NCBI GenBank assembly: GCA_945862165.1 | Contig: CAMAXI010000009.1 | Location: forward strand, 48,693-112,692 | Reading direction: 5' to 3' | DNA: 64,000 nucleotides | Source: Chryseobacterium gleum | GTDB taxonomy: Bacteria > Bacteroidota > Bacteroidia > Flavobacteriales_D > Crocinitomicaceae | Shown: piece by piece, positions 26,322 to 35,315 of the stretch | Layout of the letters: every line of letters starts with the position of its first letter | Position numbering within the stretch: the first letter of the stretch is position 1 | The notes under the pieces: model-generated | The model's input: the letters and a program-made list of their open reading frames with translations, nothing else | Told to the model about the DNA's origin: nothing | Database searches by the model: none | Program-made: the position numbers and the translations under genes

Positions 26322-27377
26322 TTATTTAATAAGTACGTTTGAGTTATTTTGTAAATTAATTTGTCCTTTCACGATTACAACATCCGTCGCCGATAATCCG
26401 TCTACCACTTCGATAAATCCAGCATCACTTGTACCAGCAGTAAACGAAATTAATTTAGCTTTTCCATTACGAACAGCATATACTTGCGGATGTTTGGTAG
26501 AACCAACTAATGCTTTACGGGAGATAGATAGTGCATTTTTAGCCGTTGCATTTGCTAATTTAACCGAACCATACATTCCTGCCATAATGCGGTTTTTACC
26601 CGAATTTCTAACTGCAATTTCTACTTTAAAATTGTGACTTGCATCTGCTTTTACACCAATAGAAGAAACCGTACCTTCAAAATCGAGGTTGTCATACACA
26701 TCTACATTAATGATTACTTTTTGTCCTTCTTTGAATTTAAGCACATCTCTTTCAGGTACCGAAATACTTAACTTTACAGAAGAAATGTCTGTAATTTCAA
26801 ATAGTGGTGTTCCAATTCCGATAACACTTCCAAGATCTACTAACTTTTTGGTAATAACCCCAGAAAATGGAGAAGCAATTGCTGTATTTTTAAACTGTTT
26901 TTTAATTAGTTTGTAATTTGCTTCCGCTGCTTTAAGTGCCAGTTTTGTTTTTTCATTTTGCACACCAGTAATCGCGTTTTCTTTGATTAGAAAATTGTTT
27001 CTAGCATCATCATTTTTTTGACTTTCTACCTGAATTGCAGCATTTTCCAATTGTAATTCTAACATTTCATCGTCTAACTTTGCTAAAATTTGTCCTTTAG
27101 AAACCTTGTCTCCATCTTGTACATTCATACGAATGATTTTTCCAGCAACATCCGAACCAATTAAGTTTTGTTTATTTGGATCGAAGGTCCCTAAATACGA
27201 AAAGGAATTTTCGAAAGAATGAAATTTAGGTTTAGCTACGTTAACCAAGATCGCAGTAGTTGTATCGTGAATGTATAATTTCGCTTGTACTTTTTGTTTG
27301 TTACTTTTTAATTTAACAACACTGATTATTACTAATACAATTGCAATTCCAATAATAGTTAATACTCTCTTATTCAT
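26322..27377 (-). CDS. RND efflux periplasmic adaptor (membrane fusion protein)
   Basis: The 351-aa protein starts with a membrane anchor (MNKRVLTIIGIAIVLVIISV). It then has the barrel-sandwich half-motif GKIIRMNVQDGDKVSKGQIL, an alpha-helical hairpin, and the second half-motif ASPFSGVITKKLVDLGSVI. A beta-barrel domain follows, with VPERDVLKFKEGQKV. It links the pump to the TolC channel. No lipobox is seen, so it is held by the N-terminal helix. It begins 1 bp after the tolC-like gene. Confidence 0.95.
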   Translation of the reverse strand: MNKRVLTIIGIAIVLVIISVVKLKSNKQKVQAKLYIHDTTTAILVNVAKPKFHSFENSFSYLGTFDPNKQNLIGSDVAGKIIRMNVQDGDKVSKGQILAKLDDEMLELQLENAAIQVESQKNDDARNNFLIKENAITGVQNEKTKLALKAAEANYKLIKKQFKNTAIASPFSGVITKKLVDLGSVIGIGTPLFEITDISSVKLSISVPERDVLKFKEGQKVIINVDVYDNLDFEGTVSSIGVKADASHNFKVEIAVRNSGKNRIMAGMYGSVKLANATAKNALSISRKALVGSTKHPQVYAVRNGKAKLISFTAGTSDAGFIEVVDGLSATDVVIVKGQINLQNNSNVLIK

Positions 27378-27378
27378 C

Positions 27379-28677
27379 TTATTTTATGTTACCGGTTAAT
27401 TTTAATACTTCTAATTCTGCTTGACGTAATTGTACAAAAGCAACTACTACATTTGTTTGTGCTTGATACAAATCATTCTCACTTTTCAATAAATCGTTGG
27501 AACTGATAACTCCTTGTTCAAACGAAAATTTTGCTTGTTTTTGGATTTTTTCCGCCAATACTAATTGGTCTTGAGAAATTTGCAAGGATTGTGTTTGGAT
27601 CTCTACTTGTTTTTGTGCGTTGATGATGTTCACATCTAATTGTTTTTTGGAATAATCTAATTGATCTTCCATTTTAGCACGCTGATACATATTCACTTTT
27701 AATTTATGGTGTTTTTCAAAACCATCAAAAAGTGTCCAATCTAATTTTAGTCCAACCAAAGCTCCATCAATACCTTTCCCAAACTTATTTTCTGGACGGT
27801 AGTTATAGCTATACAAATACGTACCATACATGGATAAAACAGGTAAGTATGCCATTTTTATACCTTTTCTTTCTACAAAGTTTAAACGTTGTTGCGCTTG
27901 TAATAATTGAATTTCGCGCGCATTAACGGATTTGATTTCATTTAAAATCGAGCGCTGCACAGAACCTTCTTGTTGAAATTCCACTTTGTCGTTAATTGAT
28001 TTTCCAATCATTAACTTCAAGTAATTCTCTGTCTTTTCTTTCGTAGAAATCAAGTTTTGTTCTTGATTTTTCAAGGTTAAACGTGTAATATTTAATTTGT
28101 CTAACTCAGTTGCAATCACCATTTTTTGCTCCACCATGGCTTTCATATTGGCAATCATTTTGTCCATGTTTATACTATTTTCTTTTACAAACGCTAACTG
28201 TTTATGTATTGCTTGTAGGTTGTAATAGGTTTGAATCAATTGGTACTTCACATTTTGCTCCGTTAATCCTGCTTGAATTTCAGAAACTTCTTGATTGATT
28301 TTTAATGTTTTAAGCGCAGCATTTAATTGCGGGTTGTACAATACTTGGTTTAACTGTACCGTATTACTAATATTTACCGGAACACCAAACTGCACCGCAA
28401 CATAGGTTCCAGGTGCACCTCCAGCAATTTGTCCAGGAATCAACTGTCCAGGAATTATAGCGTTATATCTGTAATCTCCAGCATAGAAAATCTTTGGTAA
28501 TAAAGCAGACTTATATGCATCAATTTGACTTGCACTCATTGCCACATCCACTCGTGCATTTCGGATAATAACATTGGCAGTATCCGCCATTTTTAAGCAT
28601 TGCTCTAGGTTTAAAACCTGTGATTTTGCACCGTAGGTTACAAACAATATCAATAGTAATAATATGCTGTTTTTCAT
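27379..28677 (-). CDS. TolC-family outer-membrane efflux protein
   Basis: The 432-aa protein has a signal peptide (MKNSILLLLILFVTYGAKSQ). Two TolC-like repeats contain the long coiled-coil helices, for example around LEQCLKMADTANVIIRNAR and the C-terminal SFEQGVISSNDLLKSEN motif. It forms the outer-membrane duct of the tripartite pump and is the first gene of the operon. A -7-like TATCTTTG (minus strand, 28721-28728) lies 43 nt upstream of the start, and a perfect 20-bp palindrome lies about 72 bp further upstream. Confidence 0.95.
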   Translation of the reverse strand: MKNSILLLLILFVTYGAKSQVLNLEQCLKMADTANVIIRNARVDVAMSASQIDAYKSALLPKIFYAGDYRYNAIIPGQLIPGQIAGGAPGTYVAVQFGVPVNISNTVQLNQVLYNPQLNAALKTLKINQEVSEIQAGLTEQNVKYQLIQTYYNLQAIHKQLAFVKENSINMDKMIANMKAMVEQKMVIATELDKLNITRLTLKNQEQNLISTKEKTENYLKLMIGKSINDKVEFQQEGSVQRSILNEIKSVNAREIQLLQAQQRLNFVERKGIKMAYLPVLSMYGTYLYSYNYRPENKFGKGIDGALVGLKLDWTLFDGFEKHHKLKVNMYQRAKMEDQLDYSKKQLDVNIINAQKQVEIQTQSLQISQDQLVLAEKIQKQAKFSFEQGVISSNDLLKSENDLYQAQTNVVVAFVQLRQAELEVLKLTGNIK

Positions 28678-28720
28678 TTATTTACAATTAATTAGTAAAA
28701 AATATATGAATTAATGATAA

Positions 28721-28728
28721 CAAAGATA
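28721..28728 (-). promoter_or_regulatory. -7 element of the efflux operon promoter (TATCTTTG)
   Basis: TATCTTTG on the minus strand fits TAnnTTTG and lies 43 nt before the tolC-like start codon. I found no matching TTG at the usual distance, so confidence is limited. Confidence 0.45.
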
Positions 28729-28800
28729 AATATTAAATACCTGAAAGAATATTTACCTAGGGAATAATCGACAAATGAAGATAACGAGGGGGTGAGTGAG

Positions 28801-28870
28801 GGGTTAGTCGCGACTAACCCGAACTAACCCGAACTGACCCGAACTGGCAGGGGCTAGCCGGGGCTGACAA
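28801..28870. repeat. 20-bp palindrome followed by decaying 10-bp tandem repeats
   Basis: GGGTTAGTCGCGACTAACCC (28801-28820) is a perfect palindrome. From 28810 on, units of exactly 10 bp follow: GCGACTAACC, CGAACTAACC, CGAACTGACC, CGAACTGGCA, GGGGCTAGCC, GGGGCTGACA. Each differs from the last by one to a few bases. It lies in the 310-bp gap between the ALDH stop and the tolC-like start. The rest of this gap holds the promoter element and terminator listed separately and nothing else I can recognise. Confidence 0.8.
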
Positions 28871-28941
28871 AGCGTAAAAAAGAGTAATTAAAAATGTAGC
28901 GTAAAAAATGCAGAGTAACAAAAAAGGGCTTGGAAATAAAA

Positions 28942-28966
28942 AAGGCGATTGCATAGCAATCGCCTT
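28942..28966 (-). terminator. intrinsic terminator of the ALDH gene
   Basis: AAGGCGATTGC and GCAATCGCCTT form a perfect 11-bp stem with a 3-nt loop. On the minus strand it is followed by TTTTATTT. It lies 21 bp after the ALDH stop codon. Confidence 0.88.
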
Positions 28967-28987
28967 AAAAAGAGTATAATTAGTTGA

Positions 28988-30544
28988 CTATAAATCAAAC
29001 TTAATCCCTTGTGCTAACGGCAAACTATCGGAATAATTTATCGTATTTGTTTGTCTACGCATGTATACTTTCCAAGCATCGGATCCAGACTCACGTCCAC
29101 CACCAGTTTCTTTTTCACCGCCGAAAGCACCACCAATTTCAGCGCCAGAAGTACCGATATTTACATTTGCGATACCACAATCCGAACCTGAAGCAGCTAA
29201 AAACGCTTCTGCTTCTTTCAAATTGTTCGTCATAATTGCAGAAGATAAACCTTGTGGTACTGCATTTTGAATTTCAATTGCATTTTCAACACCACCCGAA
29301 TATTTTGTTAAATATAAAATTGGCGCAAATGTTTCGTGTTGCACGATTTTAAAGGAATTATTTGCCTCTGCAATCGCTGGACGAACATAACATCCAGATT
29401 CATATCCTTCTCCTGAAAGTACTTCTCCTTCTACCAATACTTTACCGCCTTCTGCAACAACTTGTTTTAATGCATGTTCATATGCAGTAACCGCATCTTT
29501 GTCGATAAGTGGTCCAACGTGATTATTTATATCTAATGGATTTCCAATTTTTAACTGACCATATGCTTTCACAATTGCATCGCGAACAACATCGTACACA
29601 TCCTCATGGATAATCAAACGACGCGTAGATGTACAACGTTGACCAGCAGTACCTACAGCGCCAAATACAGCGCCAGGAACAACCACTTTTAGGTCTGCAG
29701 TTGGAGTAATAATGATTGCATTGTTACCACCTAATTCTAATAAGGATTTTCCTAAACGAGCACCTACCACTTCCCCTACAGATTTACCCATACGAGTAGA
29801 ACCAGTTGCAGAAATTAAAGGAACGCGCGTATCTGCAGTTAATAATTTTCCGATTTCAGCACCACCAATGATTAAGTTGGATACCCCTTCTGGCACATCG
29901 TTATCTGTAAATACTTCTTCGGTAATTTTTTGACAAGCGATTGCAGTTAATGGTGTTTTTTCGGATGGTTTCCAAATACAAACGTCTCCACAAACCCATG
30001 CTAAAGCGGTATTCCAATTCCAAACAGCAACTGGGAAGTTAAATGCAGAAATAATACCTACCAATCCAAGTGGGTGGTATTGCTCATACATTCTATGTCC
30101 TTCACGTTCTGAATGCATTGTCAAACCATATAATTGACGAGATAAACCTACTGCGAAATCGCAGATGTCAATCATTTCTTGTACTTCCCCTAATCCTTCT
30201 TGTAAGGATTTACCCATCTCGTAGGAAACCAATTTTCCAAGTGGTTCTTTATATTCACGTAATTTCTCTGCTAATTGACGAACAACTTCACCACGTTTCG
30301 GTGCAGGAACTTGTCTCCATTGTTTGAACGCTTTTTGCGCTTTGTCTACAATTTTTTGGTATTCTGCTTCAGTTGCAGCAGTAACGGATGCAATTAATTT
30401 TCCATCTACTGGAGAATAAGAATCAATGGTTTCCCCTTTCGTTTCATACCAATAACTCCCTGTAGAAGCACCACTATTTGTAGCTTCAATTCCTAATTGA
30501 TCTAATATTTCTTGAATTTCTAATCCTGCTTGTACTTCGGCCAT
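28988..30544 (-). CDS. aldehyde dehydrogenase, ALDH7 (aminoadipate-semialdehyde) type
   Basis: The 518-aa NAD-dependent enzyme has catalytic Cys304 in GTAGQRCTSTRRL and the general base Glu270 in LLELGGNN. The ATGSTRMGKSVGEVVGARLG region lies at about 246-265. The C-terminal GAEIGGAFGGEKETGGGRESGSDAWKVYMRRQT-like block (core GGEKETGGGRESGSDAW) is the ALDH7/antiquitin signature. It probably oxidises 2-aminoadipate 6-semialdehyde in lysine breakdown. It is a single-gene unit with its own promoter (30566-30596) and terminator (28942-28966). Confidence 0.92.
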   Translation of the reverse strand: MAEVQAGLEIQEILDQLGIEATNSGASTGSYWYETKGETIDSYSPVDGKLIASVTAATEAEYQKIVDKAQKAFKQWRQVPAPKRGEVVRQLAEKLREYKEPLGKLVSYEMGKSLQEGLGEVQEMIDICDFAVGLSRQLYGLTMHSEREGHRMYEQYHPLGLVGIISAFNFPVAVWNWNTALAWVCGDVCIWKPSEKTPLTAIACQKITEEVFTDNDVPEGVSNLIIGGAEIGKLLTADTRVPLISATGSTRMGKSVGEVVGARLGKSLLELGGNNAIIITPTADLKVVVPGAVFGAVGTAGQRCTSTRRLIIHEDVYDVVRDAIVKAYGQLKIGNPLDINNHVGPLIDKDAVTAYEHALKQVVAEGGKVLVEGEVLSGEGYESGCYVRPAIAEANNSFKIVQHETFAPILYLTKYSGGVENAIEIQNAVPQGLSSAIMTNNLKEAEAFLAASGSDCGIANVNIGTSGAEIGGAFGGEKETGGGRESGSDAWKVYMRRQTNTINYSDSLPLAQGIKFDL

Positions 30545-30565
30545 AATTTTGTTTTTAAGTTAAAA

Positions 30566-30596
30566 CAAAGTTATACCTTTTGGTTTAGAATATCAA
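30566..30596 (-). promoter_or_regulatory. promoter of the ALDH gene (TTG-N20-TAACTTTG)
   Basis: On the minus strand TTG (30596-30594) is 20 bp from TAACTTTG (30573-30566), matching the Bacteroidota primary promoter. The ALDH start codon is 21 nt further on. Confidence 0.65.
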
Positions 30597-30598
30597 AA

Positions 30599-31201
30599 TT
30601 ATCCCTGTGGAAATTCCCCGTTTTTCTTTTGTTCTTCGATGTCTTTATCAACCACTTCTAATTCTTGGTAAAATTCTTTGCCATACGCGCGAATTATAGG
30701 CTCTCTTAAAAACTTGTATACCTTCACATCTAACTGTTCTCCACACGCACAAGCAGGGGAACAAATGTCCCATGAACTATAATTTAAGGCTTCAAATTCT
30801 TTAAATTTCTTTGCACGAATTGGGTATAAATGACAGGAAATAGGTTTTTTGAAATCTAACTTTCCATCTTTATGCGCTTGTTCAATGGCACATAAGGCTG
30901 TTCCTTTAGCGTCAAAGGCAACAAATGCACATTCTTTCTCATTCACTAAAGTCGTCACTGGTTCGTTATCCCAATCCATATAGAATACTCCTGTTTCTTC
31001 CACTGCATCTAATCCTTCCTGACGCATGTATGGTTTAATCGCTTCCAGATTATCCTCTATTATCGAAACTTCTTCGAAGGTCAAAGGGGCTCCAGAATCA
31101 CCTTCGATACAACAAGCACCTTTACACGCGCTTAAGTCGCAGACAAACTTTTTTTCAAATAGATCTAACGAAACAATTTTATCTTGAATTTCTAGGAGCA
31201 T
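30599..31201 (-). CDS. DUF3109 family protein with cysteine cluster
   Basis: The 200-aa protein has the N-terminal CDLSACKGACC cluster and further cysteines in CHLYPIRAKK and ICSPACACG. This matches DUF3109, related to the YkgJ-type zinc/iron-chelating families. The cysteine pattern suggests a metal or Fe-S site. The function is not known. It follows the HAD phosphatase gene by 39 bp on the same strand and may be the last gene of the dksA-like/lspA operon. Confidence 0.85.
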   Translation of the reverse strand: MLLEIQDKIVSLDLFEKKFVCDLSACKGACCIEGDSGAPLTFEEVSIIEDNLEAIKPYMRQEGLDAVEETGVFYMDWDNEPVTTLVNEKECAFVAFDAKGTALCAIEQAHKDGKLDFKKPISCHLYPIRAKKFKEFEALNYSSWDICSPACACGEQLDVKVYKFLREPIIRAYGKEFYQELEVVDKDIEEQKKNGEFPQG

Positions 31202-31240
31202 ACAGCATTTAAATTTGGTGTAAAATTAGTGAAATAACTT

Positions 31241-31915
31241 TTAGAAATTTTTTAGAGTGTTTAACATCTCCTCCATTGTATCAAAGGTATAATCTGCAAG
31301 TATCAATTTGGGGTTTGGATAATGTGTTTTTTCAGGAATACAAACTACCTTCATACGCGCAGCTTTTCCAGAAATTATACCATTGATACTATCTTCGATT
31401 ACTAAACATTTTAACGGATTTACCCCTAAATTTTCTGCTGTTGTTAGGTACACTGCTGGATGCGGTTTCCCATACGATTCGTGTTCTGCAGAATGGGTAA
31501 AATCGAAAAAAGGTTTTATTGCTAAAGTTTCTAACACACAATCGATTAATACCGAATACGAAGAAGTGGCTAAGCCTATCTTTAGTCCTTGATTTTTTAA
31601 GAATTGTAAGGTTTCTATTACACCTATCAGCGGTTTACCTTGCGCGGTAATCAATTCCACCATCCTGGCTACAATACGCTGTTCAACTTCTTGTGGCGTA
31701 CCATTTTCCCATGGCGAGTGCTTATACCAAAACGCAATCACCTCATCAATCCGCAAACCAACAGTTTGTTGAAAATCTTTGACTGTTAATGGACAACCAA
31801 CGGCATGAAAGACCTCCCCCATCGCAATTTTCCAAACTGGTTCAGAGTCAATTAAGACACCGTCCATGTCAAAAATTACCGCCTCAAAATCGCTTATTTG
31901 TAGTTGCTCATTCAT
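31241..31915 (-). CDS. HAD-superfamily sugar-phosphate phosphatase/mutase-like protein
   Basis: The 224-aa protein carries the HAD nucleophile motif FDMDGVLIDSEP with Asp16 and Asp18. It also has motif II in LATSSYS and motif III/IV in GKPHPAVYLTTAENLG and IEDSINGIISGKAARM. The cap type and the DSEPVW sequence resemble beta-phosphoglucomutase and hexitol phosphatases of the HxpB type. The substrate is uncertain. Its start overlaps the stop of the upstream secreted-protein gene by 4 bp. Confidence 0.88.
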   Translation of the reverse strand: MNEQLQISDFEAVIFDMDGVLIDSEPVWKIAMGEVFHAVGCPLTVKDFQQTVGLRIDEVIAFWYKHSPWENGTPQEVEQRIVARMVELITAQGKPLIGVIETLQFLKNQGLKIGLATSSYSVLIDCVLETLAIKPFFDFTHSAEHESYGKPHPAVYLTTAENLGVNPLKCLVIEDSINGIISGKAARMKVVCIPEKTHYPNPKLILADYTFDTMEEMLNTLKNF

Positions 31916-32760
31916 TGGATTTCTATTTTATACAGTTTACCGCCTCCTACTATTTTCTGTACTTCATCGCTCAGATAAATCGTACGATTATCTTTGGTCG
32001 TAATTGCCTCTTTTTGAGTATATGGTTTGGTGTAATATTGTGTTTTATAGATCCATTTTCCTTTTATCCACTGATAGATCAAAAAACGATTATAGGTCAA
32101 AAGGTATAAGCTATTTTTACAAATTGAAGCAGAAGTCACAGCATCCTTTGTAAATCCTTTGTTACCGATATACAATTGAAAACTTCTGTGTGCTTTGTAG
32201 GTTCCTGGTGTCGTAGGAATTTTATAACAAAAAGAATATCCATTAAAAGGGTTTGCGCGACATTTGGTAAAAATCAACAAAGAATCTTGGTGAAACGCTA
32301 GTCCCTCTGCATCATAATTCAAGGAAGAATCTGCTGGTGGAAATGCATTTTGATCGAAATAAGATAGAGTAATAACTTCCGCCATTACTTTTTGTTTCGT
32401 GAGTAAATTGGCTGAAGAAACCTTATATATTTTTAAATCCCTGCGATCGTTTTTATTATTGCCAATATCCCCAATATATAGGTGTCCTTTTCCATCTAAA
32501 CAGATGTCCTCCCAATCCACATTATTTGCATTTTCAATAAGAACTTGATGAATTAATTTACCTTTTAAATTGATAAAATACAGGATTGGTTTATCCCCAC
32601 TATCATTATGGGTGATTAAGATGGAGTCATTGTAGAATACTAGTCCGGAAGATTCTTCAATACTACTTGGTAAAGAAGCTATGCTTCGAATTTCTTGGGA
32701 GAATACAAGCTGGGAACTAAGGAAAACTAGGAAAGAAAATAGAATCGTTGTGTTTTTCAT
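31912..32760 (-). CDS. secreted beta-propeller-like protein (uncharacterised)
   Basis: I place the start at MKNTTILFSFLVFLSS (32760), giving 282 aa and a clean signal peptide ending near FSQ. This is 1 bp after the stop of the LETM1-like gene. The body has repeated short strands such as ESSGLVFYNDSILITHNDSGDK, of which SSGLVFYNDSILITHNDSG is central, and DWEDICLDGKGHLYIGDIGN. This fits a Bacteroidota family of exported beta-propeller-like proteins with an acidic, possibly calcium-binding, WED/GDIGNN segment. No T9SS sorting domain is seen. The function is unknown. Confidence 0.75.
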   Translation of the reverse strand: MKNTTILFSFLVFLSSQLVFSQEIRSIASLPSSIEESSGLVFYNDSILITHNDSGDKPILYFINLKGKLIHQVLIENANNVDWEDICLDGKGHLYIGDIGNNKNDRRDLKIYKVSSANLLTKQKVMAEVITLSYFDQNAFPPADSSLNYDAEGLAFHQDSLLIFTKCRANPFNGYSFCYKIPTTPGTYKAHRSFQLYIGNKGFTKDAVTSASICKNSLYLLTYNRFLIYQWIKGKWIYKTQYYTKPYTQKEAITTKDNRTIYLSDEVQKIVGGGKLYKIEIQ

Positions 32761-32761
32761 T

Positions 32762-34018
32762 TTAATCTTCAATTTCATTATCTCTAAATGCAGAAGGAAT
32801 TAAATCAGGAATTATTTTGAGTACAATTGGCAATAATAACGACCCTCCAGGAAGCATGAAAATAGTTATCGCAGGCATCGTCTTTAACAAATCCAAGAAT
32901 TGCGTTTTTACCTTTTCCTTCTCCTCTTTGCTTAATTCTTGGTTGGTAGATTTTTTAATTAGCAATACCAATTCTTTGCTTTGTTTTAATTCTAAGGCTA
33001 ATTTATCTTTATTTCTTCCTAAAATTTTAATCCAACGTTTCGATACATTGCCATATAAATGTTCTACCGCATTTTTGTTTTGTAAGAAGGAAATTTTGTC
33101 GGTATGGTTTAATACAAATTGTTCGATAGAAACAATGGTTTCATTTAATTCTTCCCGAGGTATGTGTAAGAAATCACAGAATTTCAACAAAAATTCTTTT
33201 TCATGTACTAAGGTTTCTTGGTTGGTATAAATAGTAAGTACAGAAATATCAATTAGGAAACGTTTAAACAACCATATATGGGAAAATATAGCGGACAAAT
33301 CGGTTAAGGATGCTCCGTTCTTCACATAATATAAGGCTTGTTTTTTTCGGTGTTCGTGTAAATTTGCTGAAGCCAAAAATACGTCAAACATTGCTCTTTC
33401 TGAAGGTTGAATTTCCCCATCGGAATAGCCTGTAAACACAATTGTTTTAAGAACATCCAATGCTAATTCTTCGTAATTAGACTCTACAATCGTTTTTTTC
33501 GTTTTGATATACTCGTGGTATAAAATCACATCTAAATAGACGAATGAATTACTTAAATAATTCACCCACAAAGCATTTTCTAATAATTTCAGTTTTATGT
33601 CTGTCCGTTTTTCTAAAATATTTTCCAATTTTTCAACTGCAGATTCTTTTTTGAAAAAACCCATTAATTTACTGATGGTAGGCGCATTATGTTTTCCGTA
33701 AAACGCAAGCAAGGAAGCGATAAAATTATCAAAATCTTGCACAGCATCTCCCCCATTTAACACAAAGATAAACAGGTGCGATTCAAACAAGAGTAAGGTT
33801 AATTTTTCTTCGGTAGTCCACGAATTACCATCTACTTCGGTAGCGAATAATAATTCTGTAGGAAATCCAAATACAATACCAGATTGGGAAAGATGTAGAT
33901 GCGCGAAATGCTCTACACTTAAACCTTTGGGTTTTTCAACAGATACAATAATTTCCCCTTTGTTGAGTAAATCCTCGTATTTGGTTATCCAACCTTTTGC
34001 ACCGGGAGCAAGTAACAT
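32762..34018 (-). CDS. LETM1-related, TerB-like protein
   Basis: The 418-aa protein has a central TerB-like helical region with TGYSDGEIQPSERAMFDVFL (about residues 195-215). Its C-terminus, MPAITIFMLPGGSLLLPIVL followed by KIIPDLIPSAF, matches the LETM1-like domain. Proteins of this make-up are annotated in flavobacteria as LETM1-related biofilm-associated proteins. The biochemical role is not established. It starts 11 bp after lspA and ends 1 bp before the secreted-protein gene, so it is within a tight operon. Confidence 0.8.
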   Translation of the reverse strand: MLLAPGAKGWITKYEDLLNKGEIIVSVEKPKGLSVEHFAHLHLSQSGIVFGFPTELLFATEVDGNSWTTEEKLTLLLFESHLFIFVLNGGDAVQDFDNFIASLLAFYGKHNAPTISKLMGFFKKESAVEKLENILEKRTDIKLKLLENALWVNYLSNSFVYLDVILYHEYIKTKKTIVESNYEELALDVLKTIVFTGYSDGEIQPSERAMFDVFLASANLHEHRKKQALYYVKNGASLTDLSAIFSHIWLFKRFLIDISVLTIYTNQETLVHEKEFLLKFCDFLHIPREELNETIVSIEQFVLNHTDKISFLQNKNAVEHLYGNVSKRWIKILGRNKDKLALELKQSKELVLLIKKSTNQELSKEEKEKVKTQFLDLLKTMPAITIFMLPGGSLLLPIVLKIIPDLIPSAFRDNEIED

Positions 34019-34029
34019 TGTTGTATGGA

Positions 34030-34716
34030 TTATTCTTCAGTAGATTCGGTGACTTCTTCCTTTTTTACTTTTGGGAAATAGGTGCGCTGACGAAATAACA
34101 CCATGATAACACCAATGGTTATGGAACCATCTGCTAAATTCCAAATCGCTGGAAACATCTCTTTTCCTCCAAGAAATGGCACCCAAGTTGGCCAAGTACC
34201 ATTAAATTGAAACATATCCACTACATTTCCTAGTAAAAACCCTTGGTGGCGCACTTCTACTTCTACTGGATTGGTTCCGAAATAATTACAAATAGCCTTC
34301 ACTCCTGATCCAGGAAATTGGTTATAACCAGAACACGCATCGAAAGGGAAGATAAAATCATAGAACATAGAATCAATCAAATTTCCTAATGCACCAGCAA
34401 AGATGAATCCTACGGCAATTAAAAATTCGATACGCGCATTTTCTTTGGCTTGTTTTACCCAATACCAAGCAATTCCTCCGATTGCAATAATTCTAAAAAT
34501 ACTTAAGGATAATTTTGCAAGCATACCACTTCCGAAAGTGGTACCAAAAGCCATTCCTGGATTTTCGATGTATTGTAAACGCAACCAGGAACCAAGAAGA
34601 TTAATCGGTTCCGCTGCTGCGACCATCGATGACTTCATGTAAATTTTCATCGCTTGGTCTAAAAACAAAATAAGGGCCACTACAGCCCCTACAATGATTA
34701 ATTTTTTACGAAACAT
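34030..34716 (-). CDS. lspA: lipoprotein signal peptidase
   Basis: The 228-aa protein (start MFRKKLIIVGAVVALILF at 34716) removes signal peptides from prolipoproteins at the inner membrane. Four TM segments are visible. The two catalytic aspartates lie in GNLIDSMFYDF and GNVVDMFQFNGTWP. About 40 residues between these motifs (FDACSGYNQFPG...RHQGFLL) form an insertion, which makes the protein longer than the ~165-aa E. coli enzyme, as is common in Bacteroidota. It begins 1 bp after the dksA-like gene. Confidence 0.94.
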   Translation of the reverse strand: MFRKKLIIVGAVVALILFLDQAMKIYMKSSMVAAAEPINLLGSWLRLQYIENPGMAFGTTFGSGMLAKLSLSIFRIIAIGGIAWYWVKQAKENARIEFLIAVGFIFAGALGNLIDSMFYDFIFPFDACSGYNQFPGSGVKAICNYFGTNPVEVEVRHQGFLLGNVVDMFQFNGTWPTWVPFLGGKEMFPAIWNLADGSITIGVIMVLFRQRTYFPKVKKEEVTESTEE

Positions 34717-34717
34717 A

Positions 34718-35098
34718 TTATTTCTGACTATTTTTAGCTTCAATACTTAAGGTTGCATGTGGTACTAAACGTAGACGTTCTTTTTGAATTAATTTACCAG
34801 TTTCACGGCATACTCCGTAGGTTTTATTTTCGATACGCACTAAAGCGTTACGTAAATTTTGGATAAATTGTTCTTGACGAGCAGCTAATTGTGCAACTTC
34901 TTCGCGGGATAATGTCTCTGAACCGTCTTCCATCATATTAAATGTACGTCCAGTATCATCTGTTCCATGATCATCCGATAAAGAAAGTGATTTACTTAAC
35001 AAGGAATAATCGTGTTCTGCTTCTTTTAATTTATCTAAAATCAACTCTTTAAACTCCTGTAATTCAGTGTCTGAAAATCTATTTTTTATTTTTTCCAT
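34718..35098 (-). CDS. DksA/TraR-family protein with degenerate zinc finger
   Basis: The start MEKIKNRFSDTELQEFKELI (35098) gives 126 aa. The coiled-coil half is followed by DDTGRTFNMMEDGSE and the YGVCRETGKLIQKERLRLVP segment. In DksA the last region holds four zinc cysteines. Here only Cys97 remains, the form usual in Bacteroidota. It may bind RNA polymerase in the secondary channel, like DksA, but this is inference. A -7-like TATATTTG (minus strand, 35126-35133) precedes the gene, which heads the lspA operon. Confidence 0.9.
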   Translation of the reverse strand: MEKIKNRFSDTELQEFKELILDKLKEAEHDYSLLSKSLSLSDDHGTDDTGRTFNMMEDGSETLSREEVAQLAARQEQFIQNLRNALVRIENKTYGVCRETGKLIQKERLRLVPHATLSIEAKNSQK

Positions 35099-35218
35099 AG
35101 GAATATTGTTTTCATTTTTGAAAAACAAATATAAATGAATTTTTTGTTTTAAAGTCGTTTTTTTAAACAACTATTTTAATGGTAAATAATATAAAAGAAG
35201 TATAAATTGATTAAATAC

Positions 35219-35254
35219 AAATAACCCAATCAATTGGGATTAATTGGGTTATTT
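35219..35254 (-). terminator. terminator hairpin after the outer-membrane protein gene
   Basis: The 12-bp perfect arms AAATAACCCAAT and ATTGGGTTATTT enclose a 12-nt loop. It lies between the stop of the beta-barrel gene (35316) and the dksA-like start. The following T-tract is weak, so it may act partly by structure. Confidence 0.65.
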
Positions 35255-35315
35255 ATTTAAAAAAGAATTTGAATTATAAAAATGTATTCTCCTTACTTAA
35301 TTACTTGTAAATCAT

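Noticed and set aside
28801..28870. 10-bp tandem units considered as a CRISPR array
   Set aside because: The units are 10 bp with no spacers, the array is decaying, and no cas gene is present.
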